A DNA stretch of 64,000 nt, taken from contig BFEA01000370.1 of NCBI GenBank assembly GCA_003427395.1, positions 397,042 to 461,041 on the forward strand. The letters are read 5' to 3'. Origin of the DNA: Chara braunii. Its lineage: Eukaryota; Streptophyta; Charophyceae; Charales; Characeae. Shown one piece after another: positions 31,105 through 41,676 of the stretch (positions are counted from its first letter, which is position 1; the number at the start of each line of letters is the position of its first letter). Made by a program: the position numbers and the translations under genes. The notes below the pieces were generated by a model. It did not search any database. It was given only the letters and a program-made list of their open reading frames with translations, and was not told the origin of the DNA.

Positions 31105-33231
31105 TCAGATGGAGATCCTGCTGACCTTCAGACCTGTCTTTCCGGGATTAAAGGATCCTCTTGGGATTCTTGAAGTGGGGAAGTAAGTTTCAAAATTCTT
31201 CTCCAGATTTAGCACAGTTGATGCAACGAGGGAATTTAGCATAGGGAACCACCTAGCTCTGGAAGAGCTGGGTGTTATGAGAAGGTACTCGCCGCCGAAG
31301 AACTTCATCTTTGCCAGAACTAAGTGGAGAAGGCATGTTGGGGGAAAAAGCTATCTGTATAGAGAGGATGGCAGATAATTCCAATCCAAGGATAAGGCGT
31401 CCGTTGCCGCGCAGTTTGGTGATAGGAACTCCGACACAAATGGAATGCAGACAAAGTTTTCCTCTTACGCGAAAAGGTCAATTGTAGGTTGACCGAACCT
31501 GCTAATCAGATCCTCTACAATTATCTTGTTCAGGCCCCAGTCCGAGTAGTCTACCACCTTAGACAGTTCGTTTGCTGCCGAGTTTAGTTCTCTTGGTACC
31601 TAGCTAGGCTGTAGTTGGCAGTCAAATTTTAGTAGAATCGAAGCAATCGTTCTGAGGAAGGAGTTAAACAGTTCATGTAATGAGCTTAATTTTTTCAGGA
31701 GATAAGAGACTGCTTGATTATCGCCAACTATTTTTACTGCCTGAGATTGTAGTTTCTCCGGAATCCTATCCGCAAGTAGTGACAAGGAGGAGGTCACTGC
31801 GTAAAGCTCTCTATGAGTGTTTGATGAACTTAGCAGGCTCTCAGGTAGTGGAAAATTGAGTTTCCAAGGGTCCTCTCCTTGGAAGGTGATTATGGCTCCT
31901 ACAACGGAATCAGACGCATCTGTTTGCATAATGACTGTGGCGGCTCTGACTGTCCATAGTCTTCCAGGGATCCTGGGTAGGTGCTTCAGCTACCATTACA
32001 GATCACGCTTGAATTGATCTGAAAGTTCTATTCTACCATTCCAATCGTTGTTAGTTAGTGCTGCATGGAGGTGAGAGCAGTGTAGGGATGCAGGTAGGAA
32101 AGCCTTGGATAAGGAGACTAGCTTACCTGCCAGAGAAGTCACCTTTCTGGTTGACAGGTGGGATTCATCTCCGGCTGTCCTTATGAGGTTGGTAATCTTT
32201 TCCACCTTGTCGAGGGGTACCTTAATCCTCTTTTGATGAGAGTCTAGTATGAAACGTAGGAATCGATTGGACTGAGAGGGAAACACATTGCATTTGTTTT
32301 GGCTGAGGAAAAAACCCAATTCATTGAAAATTACGGTCATCAGAAAAAAGTTTCACAAACAGACAGACAATTTCTTGTGAGTGGGGAGACTGTCGTCTAT
32401 ATATGAGAAGATATGGACTCCCTTGACTCTAATTACTGCCATAACCTCCTGCATTATAGTTGTGAAAATCCAACAGGCTGAGGAGATTCCAAAGCATAGT
32501 GTGTTGAATTGGTAAGTTACACCATTCCAGGAGAAGGCCAAAAAGGGGCGAGATTTCGGGTGAACCGGTACATGGTAGTAACCGTTTTCCACATCAAATG
32601 TTACAACAAAATCTTGAACAAAAGAGTCATCCATTACAGAGACAACATCATCAATTGTTTCATAGTGAAAATCCGGGAAAGTGATAAAAAGGTTGACATA
32701 TCTAAGGTCAACTATGAGTCTGAGCTTGTTTGAACTTTCAATCACAAAAACAGGGTTCACAACTGCAGGAGAGTCCGAGACCGAGATCACTCCCTGCATT
32801 AGCAGAGAGGTGACGCTGTTGTCCACAAAATCAGCAAAATGAGGTGGAAGCTCATAGTTGGGGAAGGAGATTGAGGTTGACTCCTGTAGCTTGATAGCCC
32901 TCCTAAAGTCTGATGCACTAAGGACTGGCTTGACCATTCTCCTAACTTCCTGAATCTTGGAGGGGTGGTTATGGCCAGTGCCTGGGAACTTAAGCTTCAC
33001 TCCCTTCTCCAACCAATTGAGTACGTCCCTATAAGATTTTGCAGAGGAACCTGCTAAGAGAAGCTTCCATGACTCTAAGTGGTTTGCGAGTGAGGCAACA
33101 AAGAAGCCGCTTGGATTCCTAAGCCAATTCTCTCTATTACGCAGTGCCTCAACTGCCAGGGACATCTGGTGCGGTGAGGGTTCATAGTTCAGTGCTTGGA
33201 CTGCTTGTGCGATTTTCCCTTTCTGTTTCAA
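31105..33231 (-). pseudogene. DIRS reverse transcriptase and RNase H
   Basis: Would copy the element RNA and degrade the template. One frame runs the whole length with six stops and no frameshift: TGA 32353, TAA 31996, TAG 31990, TAG 31600, TAA 31465 and TAG 31351 (lowest base of each). RT motifs are VVNPVFVIESSNKLRLIVDL, TFDVENGYYHVPVHP, FGISSACWIFT and FSYIDD (catalytic pair kept). RNase H has MQTDASDSVVGA, NTHRELYAV, VGDNQAV and, past a stop, VPRELNSAANELS. A DIRS-type C-terminal segment follows (PTIDLFA, TDALSLDW, LLITPSSSRARWFPML). In W(stop)VPREL-like contexts the stops look like TGG to TAG changes. Upstream of 33231 the frame continues with more stops to a possible acceptor near 33332. 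Confidence 0.85.
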
Positions 33232-33552
33232 TCTCTCTTGTCCTCCGATGAATCACTATGGCTCTGCTTGTTGTAGGATCTCTTGGAGGGACTCTTGAAT
33301 TTATGCTTGGCCGCATCCTGACCTGGAGAGTACCTGCAAAACAACAAACGTTAAAGTATACCTGAGAGTTTGGTCATGTCGGCCAAGCGGATAACAGGCC
33401 ACCACTGAGAGGTGTGGGGGAGCCGGATAGCTACCCCTAAAGGCCTGGTGATAAGTTTTCAGCAAATCTGGCAATAAGAAAACTGCTGTTATAAATTTGA
33501 CAAGTTAGCGTACACCGCTAAGGAAAAAACTAGGTGAGATTAGATGAACTTA

Positions 33553-34362
33553 CCCTCCCTTTGATGAGGTTGCCTTGACTTTCTGCTCGTCCCATTCTTG
33601 GTTAATCTCGTACAGGCCCAGCCTGGAGGTCTCTAATTCCTGCAGCTTTAGCAGCTGCTTGACCTCTATGGAAAACCTCTTGTCGCACAACTTCTTCGGG
33701 AGATTTACTTAAGCGTTCTTAAAGGTTGTCGCATGCGTCTTTCCCCGCTCACCGTGCTTGAAATTGAGTTCAATCTGCCTAACCCTTATTAGGATGTTAA
33801 GGTGCCTTGACCAAGGGGGCTGATCAAAAATGAATTGCAGTGCCTGGATCTCGTTAACTGTTGCCTTGCACTCGCCAACCTCTCTTATGGCTGAGGAAAA
33901 GATCTCCCTTACCCACGAAAATTCAAACTGATTGATCATAAATTTGAACTCCCTTTCCTCTACCTCCTCCCTCGAAATGAGATTCCTGTGAGGGTTAGAG
34001 ACTGCTGAAACCGGGAAGGTTCCTGTGGAGGTCCTTGCACTGGAAGTAGGTGTGGCTAGTCCGGGATGGGTGGCCGTGGCGGAGTTTTGGACAAAGAGGG
34101 GATCTGAGGTTCTCAGAAGGTGAGGATGCGCAGGAAACAAGTTTCCCTTGTGGCTGATGAGATAGCATGACCTCAAGGGGTTTCTCTCCTGAGGGTTGAG
34201 GCACTCAGTGACTGTCCCTTCAATTATCTCTGGCGATGGATTCATAAGAGGCATGAAAATGTGCCAGCCGACAATAGCCCTTGGTCCGTTGGCCATAAGT
34301 GCATCGAAGATTTTCTGTTCCATCATCCTTCCCTGTGCAAATGTCATCAAGAGGGAGCGTCT
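33553..34362 (-). pseudogene. DIRS gag-like exon
   Basis: A minus-strand open region of about 270 codons, bounded by TTTTTTTAG|ACGCTC (acceptor-like, near 34363) and AGGG|GTAAGTTC (donor-like, near 33552). It contains QGRMMEQKIFDALMANGPRA, REEVEEREFKFMINQFEFSW and, after one TAA at 33709, LCDKRFSIEVKQLLKLQELE. Its place upstream of the RT suggests the structural (gag-like) protein, but no zinc knuckle is seen and the family is not recognised from sequence alone. Confidence 0.5.
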
Positions 34363-34514
34363 AAAAAAAATAAGTCAAAAGAACCTATCTTCACTTCTTC
34401 TCTGCTCACTTGCCAATCCTATGTTAAGCTTCCTCTCCTTTCCTCTTCTCCTCTCCCTTCCTCTTTTCCCTTCCTTCCTCTCCTTTCTTCCCCCCCTTCC
34501 TCTCCTTTCTCTCT

Positions 34515-34515
<1 letters not shown>

Positions 34516-34544
<29 letters not shown>
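34516..34544. repeat. Poly(T) with pyrimidine tract
   Basis: T run at the end of a long CT-rich stretch (34430-34544). On the minus strand it is a purine run, so it is not the polypyrimidine tract of the minus-strand acceptor. Confidence 0.7.
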
Positions 34545-34547
<3 letters not shown>

Positions 34548-34562
34548 TCCAAAGCAAGATGC

Positions 34563-34890
34563 TTCAGATAATTTGTTTGGCATCATGAGTCGGTGATTAA
34601 TTCTGACAGTCATTCGAAATCAAAATAAGATAACCTTGGTAAGTCTAAACCATCATTACAGAAAACCAGTTTCCTGGTTGCAAAATTGAGCTGCATTCTT
34701 TGGGGAAGGAGAAAAATTGCACATTCCAATTTAGATAATTTGTTTGGTAACGGGAGTCCATGATAAATTTTAACAGTCATTCATAGTCATAATAACATAA
34801 CATCGATAATTTCAAACAACCATTACAGAAAACCGGTCTCCTGGTTGCGAAATTGAGCTGCAAAAGGGAGAAAAGTTGCACATTTCAATA
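34563..34890. repeat. Tandem duplication of about 170 bp in apparent intron
   Basis: AGATAATTTGTTTGG, TTAACAGTCATTC-like and CATTACAGAAAACC, CTGGTTGC..AAATTGAGCTGCA blocks occur twice in the same order (34565-34735 and about 34732-34890). The position between two gag-like exons suits an intron. Confidence 0.7.
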
Positions 34891-35300
34891 GGTTCCGACA
34901 AGAGTTGTGAAGTTCCAAGGGCACAAAACCAGTCCAGTGAGTCAACAACCACTTCTCAAAAACTGCATCAGAAAATCCGAACTACCTTGTCTCAGCAAGT
35001 AAACAAAGAGGGGGTCGGATAATTCAAGATTGCAGTAGTACTTCCCTCAAATCCCTATCCTAACTAATCCTCTGCTGAATCATCTGTCTCCGGATCTGTT
35101 GGAAGAACGAATTTTGCGTTCTCTATTATAGTGGTCATCCATTGGGTTGCTCCCTCGTTTAGCCAGATGTTCAGTCGTGACTACTCAAAGCAGTGATCGG
35201 TCAGACTTGCTAAAATTTCTAAGAGGAGATGAATTATAGCAGAATGGTAAGCCGCGGGGAAATCAGTGTTACCCACAAACATCCAGAGACTCTCGATGTC

Positions 35301-35915
35301 CTACATTTCCATGATTCTTTTATCCAAAGGTCTGGCTGCGGGGCAAGGGAGCTCAGCGAGGGCAAAGCCCAACGCAATGAAGGCAGCCTGTTTAAGATGC
35401 CTCATGTTAACCGAGAAGTTACTGTCTGAGTTCAGGATTTGTAGAAGGTCATCCCCCTTAAGCTGGGCCAGGGTAGTGCCCGAATTGGCAACCACAGAAA
35501 ACTGCGTAAAAATCAAAGCCCAAAACCAGTTGCCCAAAGTGAGAGCCCAAACATCAATGTCAACCAGCCAGAAGGTTGTTCCCTGTTCCTGATCGAGCAT
35601 TGAAACTTTTCCAATCGCTTGCTGTTGGAGGTAGGCTACTAGTTTGTCCACTAGTAGAGAGCTAGTGAAGCCTCCCAAATCTGAGTAGTGCCTGACTGCT
35701 TCCCAGTTTACGAATCTCAGAAGATTTGCAGATCCTGGGTCCGAAATGGAGGCTTCGTTTGAATCCACCGCCAGAAATTTTGCAAATTTGTGGTGGATGC
35801 TGATTTGTTTTTCTGGTTCGAAGTTCGGCATCTTGAGTCTCTTTACGACAGCTGCCATTCTGCAGCGTCCTACCGATGGCGCTACCTCAGGATCAGGTGG
35901 TGGAGCAACCATCTG
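35301..35915 (-). pseudogene. DIRS gag-like first exon
   Basis: An unbroken minus-strand frame of 203 codons: MVAPPPDPEVAPSVGRCRMA, KMPNFEPEKQISIHHKFAKF, HYSDLGGFTSSLLVDKLVAY, EQGTTFWLVDIDVWALTLG and ALAELPCPAARPLD. It begins at CTGACCAG|ATGG, either a start codon or an acceptor. It is the cleanest ORF of the element. The position, farthest upstream of the RT, suggests gag. I do not recognise the fold. It may be functional on its own, but the partner genes are broken. Confidence 0.5.
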
Positions 35916-36029
35916 GTCAGTAAAGCTATGGAGGTAAGAGAGAATTCCCTGATTAGACTATCTTGCCTTTTCGAGCTGGTGTACAGAGTAACCCTCGGTG
36001 AAAAGTAGCTGACTAACGCCGATGGTAAT

Positions 36030-36545
36030 ACGTTGCAGGTACGGAGAACGGAGCGGCGCTGCAGTCGCGGACGAAGAGCAGGCTAAAGACAAAAGGACGC
36101 TTCCTTTTTGGGCAGGCGGCCTAGAAATAGTAAATCCGCAATATTGCCCAAAAGTGCCAGCATCCCACACCGAATTTCCGCGTGGTCCCTGCGAAGAGGA
36201 AACAGCCCGATATCGGCCTCCCCTATGCGGGGTCCAATTTCCGAGTGCCCCTTCGGCAGAAAGGGTCACTATGGGCCCAGTAGCAATTCAAGATCCAGGG
36301 GTCACCTCAGAACCCCAATCCCAGTCTTATCGATCATTTGCTGCAGAAGCCCATGAACCAGGTCTACTTCCAGGTCCAGATGTAGGAGCACTGCACACCG
36401 AGGTTAAAGATTTGACTTCTTCACCGGGGTAAGTTGCTGCCGTCAAGTCCTCTGTAAAACTGACAGAGCCGCCCTTAGTGCGGCGAAGACTAAGCTGCCG
36501 ATGAATCAGCGACCAATGGTGCGGCCAGGCCTCGGTCCTCTATGT
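36030..36545 (+). repeat. DIRS right terminal repeat
   Basis: Near-identical to 21567-22089, including the open frame (36031-36432), the GTAAGT donor and about 110 bp beyond. At this end the recombinase exon has no downstream recombinase. It would be joined to the left part only in a circle or tandem copy. Confidence 0.7.
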
Positions 36546-36860
36546 ACTGCACAACAGGATTTGGGTCACTCAACTGCCCCACAAACTCGTTTCTATCCTA
36601 TCCCATTGCTAGTGGGACCTCGCCCCTGAGTTGCTTTTCTGTTACCTTGTGACGCTATGTTCCTTCTGTCTTGTCTTGTTTTTATGCTTGTCGAGACCCC
36701 TTTCCCCCATCCTCCAGTTCAGTAGTTCCAAGGTCATGGTACGGTTATGACTAAATTTATTACAAAGGTTGATGAGCTGAAATTAGAGGACACACAGCTT
36801 AATATTACAACCTAGGTCTGGTGCCCCTAAGGGGGTGAAGAGGTTGTGGTGGATCTCTGC
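36546..36860. other. Unassigned
   Basis: Nothing recognised downstream of the DIRS repeat. Confidence 0.35.
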
Positions 36861-36861
36861 A

Positions 36862-36993
36862 AGAGGGGACGCTGAGCCCAGTTCTCAGCATGATTGGTTT
36901 TTGGTCACTCGAGGTAGATTGTGAGGACCCCGGCCTCAATTTTCCTATTATTAATATCAGCCTTGGGCACTGGGCCCGCTTAAAAAAAAAAAA
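36862..36993 (+). mobile_element. Short poly(A) retroposon, family C
   Basis: GGACGCTGAGCCCAGTTCTC, then AGATTGTGAGGACCCCGGCC, a TATTATTAA spacer, CCTTGGGCACTGGGCCCG and an A-rich tail (36982-37003). The first block is the complement of the family B signature, which suggests families B and C are parts of one larger retroposon family. Confidence 0.6.
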
Positions 36994-37070
36994 GTAAAAA
37001 AAGGTAACCGGATTGGTGCCCTCCCAGAATACAATGAGGGTGGAGTCTGTTGTTAAACCACCAGTACCTA

Positions 37071-37380
37071 TGTAGCGGACCTCTGGTTGGCCTGTGAGAC
37101 CAGCCCCTTGGCCAATTCTCACAGGCCTGTGTTCTATTCGGGCCAGTCTAGTCCAGGCCGGTACCTCTGTCGGTACCAGCCATTCCAGTCCAGTCCTGTC
37201 AGTCCGCTAGGGTAAACCCCAGCAGTTGTCTGTTTTCATCATCATTCTTCACTTGCACATTTTGGATCACGTGCGTTGGAGTCTTGCGTGGGGAGTTGCG
37301 CTGTGCATCTTGCTCCCCTCTTCTTCCTCTATCTCCATCTCTATCGCTAGCGGAGCGCCACACCTGGTGGGTCCGCTACA
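37071..37380 (+). repeat. 5' LTR of gypsy element
   Basis: 310 bp, TG...CA ends within an 11-bp inverted repeat. An inner palindromic stretch CCTGTGAGACCAG..TTCTCACAGG lies near its start, and a CAGTCC-rich region (about 37146-37205) follows. It would hold the pol II promoter and polyadenylation signal; I do not see a convincing TATA box. Confidence 0.93.
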
Positions 37381-37381
37381 T

Positions 37382-37395
37382 TGGTATCGGAGCGG
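37382..37395 (+). promoter_or_regulatory. Primer-binding site, initiator tRNA-Met
   Basis: TGGTATCGGAGC begins one base after the 5' LTR and differs at one position from TGGTATCAGAGC, the complement of the plant initiator tRNA-Met 3' end used by many plant LTR elements. Confidence 0.88.
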
Positions 37396-37736
37396 GAACG
37401 GCTCCCGCTCCCACCCACCACCCCGCACAGCAGGATTTTTGGGGTGTTTTCAGGAAAAGGACGGGAAAAAGCAGGGGCAGCAGGAGGTGACACGTGACGG
37501 AAAAGCAAGTGTGAAGACGACCACGTGCCGCACGCGCGCGCGCCACGTGCCCCGCTGCCCCGCCCCGCCCCGCTCTCGGATTAGATTAATCAAGATCCGG
37601 GATGCATGCTGCTGCTGGGGTTTGAACCCAAGCAGCTGCTGGCCATGCGCGTGCGTGTACCACCCCCATAACACACTGCCCACAGTCTATGCATGGCCTT
37701 GTAGCACGGCAACCCCGTGTTGAAGAGGTGCTGGCT

Positions 37737-38029
37737 NNNNNNNNNNNNNNNNNNNNNNNNNNNNNNNNNNNNNNNNNNNNNNNNNNNNNNNNNNNNNNNN
37801 NNNNNNNNNNNNNNNNNNNNNNNNNNNNNNNNNNNNNNNNNNNNNNNNNNNNNNNNNNNNNNNNNNNNNNNNNNNNNNNNNNNNNNNNNNNNNNNNNNNN
37901 NNNNNNNNNNNNNNNNNNNNNNNNNNNNNNNNNNNNNNNNNNNNNNNNNNNNNNNNNNNNNNNNNNNNNNNNNNNNNNNNNNNNNNNNNNNNNNNNNNNN
38001 NNNNNNNNNNNNNNNNNNNNNNNNNNNNN
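37737..38029. other. Assembly gap (N)
   Basis: About 293 undetermined bases in the gypsy leader. Confidence 0.95.
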
Positions 38030-39677
38030 GTTAGGGGGCTGCGCCACAACATTATTATTGTTATTATTTTTTTTTACTATTTCTCTACTGCTGCTGCAGC
38101 AGCTTTGCCAACTCAAGATTTCCCCCTGGCTAGGGGGCTTTGTGACTGTGGCAGTAGGGTGGCTGATCAAGATCTCAGCCAACCCTAGATCATCATCATC
38201 ATCCATCAGGGTATGCTCACACAGCACACCCTGGATCTGCAGTGTTGCGACGAGGGGATGATCAAGATCTCAGCCCCCCCCCTCCATCCTCCAGTTGGCT
38301 GGCTGCAGCGAAGGCCAAGACTCTCCTGGTCTTGGTATACCTTGTGCCCTTGGAGACACCAAGGGCCAGGTATCATCTCTCCCCTTTTCTTTCCTCCACC
38401 CTCCACTGCCTCTTTCTCCTCCTCTTTTCACCTTCCCCACCCCACCTTTTCTCCCACTAACCACTACCTTACCCTCTTTTCTTCATTTCTTTTATTTTCC
38501 CTCCTCCTTTTATTCTCCTTCCTTCTTGATCTCTCTCCACCTTTTCCCATCCCTCCTCTCCCCCAACTGCCACCACATCATCCCCCCACCTTCCACTTCC
38601 ATCTTTTTCCCTCTCCTACCTATTTCTTTCTTCTCTCCATCACTTTCTCACCCCCCCTTCCTCCCCCTACTTCAAATATTTCTGTTTTTCTTTTTTCTAT
38701 CTTCCTTTTGATTTATATTTTCTCCTTTTTCCAAAAATTTGAATCATCTTCTTCCCCACCCTCTTTTCTGATTTTCTGATTTATTCCATTTTCTTTTCTT
38801 TATTCTGAAAATTCGATTTTCTTTGCGGCAACCTTCAATCTGATTAGGTGTTAGTCTTTACTACTTTCGGTACACGTTTTGACCCCGCGGGGGTAACGAA
38901 GTGCTGCCGAAATTTTCTGTTTTTTTTTTTTACACTTAGTCTTTTCGGCATACTTCGACTCCGTGGGGGTAACGAAATGCTGCCGAAATTTTTAACAAAT
39001 CAGATACTTCATTTCTCCCCACCTCCTCATCCCCTTATTTACTTATTTATTTATTTAGTTATTTATTTATTTATTATTTTTTTATTTATTTTCTGAAATT
39101 TCTTCTTTTTGTTTGCGGCATCTTGAAACTTAGTGTGCTCACCTTGGTCCCTTTCCCCTTGGCACATTCTTGACCCCAGAGGGGGTAAGGAAATGCTGCC
39201 AAAAATTTCAAAAAAATAAATATTGTTTCTTCTCTTCATATCTTTTTACTTATTTTTTTAACTATTTTAATTATTTATTTATTTATTTATTTATTTTTAT
39301 TTTTTTTCAAAACCTCGCTATTTATTTTTTAATTTTTTATTTGTTTTCTCCCGCCTTTCCTCCCCTATGCTTGCTATTTTATTTTCTTGATTAGGTCACC
39401 GACACCGTACCCTAACCACTCAAACTCCAGTTAGAGTTTTCTTAGGGTTTTTCTAGGGTTTAGGGTACTTCAAACCCCACCTTACTCCCCCTTCCTATTC
39501 GGGCACCCTCGACCCGAACCACCCCTCCCCCTTGGACGGCGTCCGCGCCAGCCTTGCTAGCGTTGTCCGCCGCTTTCTACCGCGGACTTCCCCCTACGCC
39601 CTCCGCTCACGCGGACCTCCGTTGGCCCCCTCCAGTCCGCCGCCGCGTCGCTTGTGCGTCCACTTCCGCCGACGGCG

Positions 39678-41671
39678 ATGACTAGGGCACATGGCTCCAC
39701 GCCCGTGCCGACGGACCAGGGCCACCAGCCCCAGGGGGATCTGCACACCCTCCTCACTTCCCTCCTTGCGCCCATCCAGGCGCAACTCACGACCCTCGCA
39801 CCCTTATAGGCGCAGGTGGCGACCCTTGCCGCCAACATGCAGCAACTTCAGTACGCTGCGTGTCCTTCATCTCCTGGCTCCCAGTCCGGGTCCCCCGTCC
39901 TCTGACAGGGGAGCCACGGCGGAGCTTCCTCCTCCGCTGCCCCCGACTCGACCATCTTGACGACTGTCCACGCTCCTAACACGACGCCCGCCACGAGCCA
40001 GGCCCTCCCTCAGTCTACGAGCGCACCCGCCCAAATTCCGGTCACTACGACCACGGTACCACAACCCGCTACCATGGTCGCAGCTTTTCCGGGTGCCCCG
40101 CTTCTCCCTTCCCTTCGCACGACCGCAGCGCCACCTGACTCTCCCCCCTCTAGGATGCCCCGCGCCGCTTGTGCATCCTCTTCCTCCACTCTTCCTCCTG
40201 CCACTCCTCGCTCGACCTACATTCGAGGTCTCCCGGACGAGATTGCCGAACTCCGGGCCGACCTCGCCCTCTTACGACTTCAGCCACCCCACCCTCACAG
40301 GTGGCCGCGCCTTCGAGCGCACCCCCTACCTCCTCTACTCTTCCTCCCATGCAGGCTCGCTTCCCGCGCCCTGCACCCTATCCAGCCCCATCCTACCTTC
40401 TTCCTACTCCCGCGGTTGCTGCGACCTCTTCTATTGCTGCTCCCTCGCAGCCTGGCGCAGTTGCCCCCGCCGCTCCCCCATGCGGCCCGGGCGCATAGTC
40501 AGCTGCACCCCTCTCTCCAGGACCTGCGCCGACTTACTCAGCCGTGGCACAGGCCTCTGCTCCTCGATCCCCTCGCCGCCAAAACGGTGGCGCACCATTC
40601 ATCTGCTTGTCGGACATTGCCCTGTATGACGGTACAGGCATACGCGTGTCTAGGTGGTTGCAGTCTGCCACCCGCACGCTCTAGCTCATGGGCGCCACAC
40701 CCGACACGTGGGTGAGTCACCTCTCCACGCGCCTACGTGGCGGTCCTTTCGAGGCCTGGGAGGATTTCTACGAGTACTCCCTTCGTGAGGGTGAGACCCC
40801 GACCTTCATGGATTTCCAGGCGTTCCTCGAGTATCGCTTCGGAGCCCGATACGACGTGACTGATGCCTTCGAGCGTATCATCACTAAACGTTGGTCCGAC
40901 TCTGGTGGCGCTGCCGCTCTGGATTGCCACATCCAGGTCTTTCAGGACACCCACCTCATTTGTGATGTGGCGTTCCTCCCCGAGGCTGCCCTTATCGATC
41001 GTTTCTTGGCCAGCCTCTCGCTCGAGTACCGCTCCGAGTTATGGCGATACGAGTTCACATCGGCCCCGCAGGCTTACGAGGCCGCCAGGGACCATGAGCG
41101 GGTGCGGGCCCGTCTTCACCCCGCCTCCTCCTCCCAGCCCCAGCGTACTGGTTACGCCTCCTCCTCCTCTCACGGCACTTCCCAGCGCCGTTCACCTTTC
41201 CGTGGTCGCCCCCACCGTTCCGGGCAGCAGGGCCGCCAGTTCTCGCGCCGCTTCAACGCGCTCGAGTATGGTGAGCAGGACGCTGGTGCCCCGCTGTCGC
41301 CAAAGGGTGACCATAGCGACGACCTCGACCTCGACGAGGCTGTCCACCACCACCTAGAGGCCCCTACTCTCCCTATGGCTGATCACCTCCAGCTCATCCT
41401 CTCCACCCTTTCCCGGGCACGCAGCCGCCCTGGTCACGTTGGCGCGTCGCCCCCCGAGGTCCCTCAGCAGGACCTCCCTCAGGGCTTTGTCCCTCCTCGC
41501 GGTGTCCTTTCCGTTAAGGAGCATGCGGCTATTCTGGGCCGGCGTGGGTGTTTGCGATGCCGTCAGGACGGTCATACCTCCTCGCGGTGCCCTTACACCA
41601 TCGCCCTTGACCGCCACTACACTGACCTTTCTCGCCAGCGTCGTGCTCAGTCCCCCCCCGGCGCCTCCTAG
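39678..41671 (+). pseudogene. gag: Gypsy gag (capsid and zinc knuckle), broken 5' half
   Basis: The structural protein that packages element RNA. From ATG 39678 a Pro/Ser/Ala-rich N-terminus passes stops (TAG near 39808, TGA near 39904) and changes frame around 40290 and 40500. The capsid-like core then reads LYDGTGIRVSRWLQSATRTL, a TAG, and from 40688 a clean 327-codon frame: PDTWVSHLSTRLRGGPFEAW, FLEYRFGARYDVTDAF, FLASLSLEYRSELWRYEF. An Arg-rich linker leads to CLRCRQDGHTSSRC (C-x2-C-x4-H-x4-C, about 41551-41592), the nucleocapsid knuckle. It ends at TAG 41669; pol starts in a different frame. At least two stops and two shifts in the first kilobase indicate loss of function. Confidence 0.8.
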
Positions 41672-41676
41672 CCACG

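Larger units (their letters stand above)
21562..36545. mobile_element. DIRS-group (Kangaroo-like) tyrosine-recombinase retrotransposon, interrupted
   Basis: This reconstruction joins four observations. About 515-bp direct repeats (roughly 97 percent alike by eye) lie at 21567-22089 and 36030-36545. A tyrosine recombinase reads rightward from the left repeat (exons to 22476, then 30338-31086). An RT/RNase H gene and gag-like exons read leftward between 31105 and about 35915. Removing the 22477-30337 insertion restores the recombinase frame. DIRS elements use a recombinase and circular DNA instead of an integrase. From memory, the recombinase is also inverted in Kangaroo of Volvox. Net length without the insertion is about 7.1 kb. 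Exact termini were not fixed. Confidence 0.65.
37381..39677 (+). other. Gypsy leader with gap and GCTGCCGAAATTT repeats
   Basis: A 2.3-kb untranslated leader. It has a CA..GCGCGCGCC stretch and a gap of about 300 N (37737-38029). The words GATCAAGATCTCAGCC occur twice (about 38165 and 38262), followed by a long CT-rich tract. At about 38880-38917, 38957-38990 and 39171-39212 the pattern CCCC-loop-GGGGGTAA(C/G)GAAATGCTGCC(G/A)AAATTT repeats. Its core is the reverse complement of the satellite core at 24.5-25.1 kb. TTTAGGG-like words near 39440-39465 are isolated. Confidence 0.65.

Noticed and set aside
31105-33231. Alternative genetic code reading the stops as sense
   Set aside because: All three stop codons are used and they fall where Trp or Gln would be expected; the gypsy and gag-like ORFs use normal stops. 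Mutation is simpler.
39440-39465. Plant telomere repeat (TTTAGGG)
   Set aside because: Only one or two imperfect units inside the gypsy leader; no array.
40150-40720. Independent Pro/Ser-rich minus-strand genes over gag
   Set aside because: They mirror GC-rich gag sequence in other frames and lack motifs.
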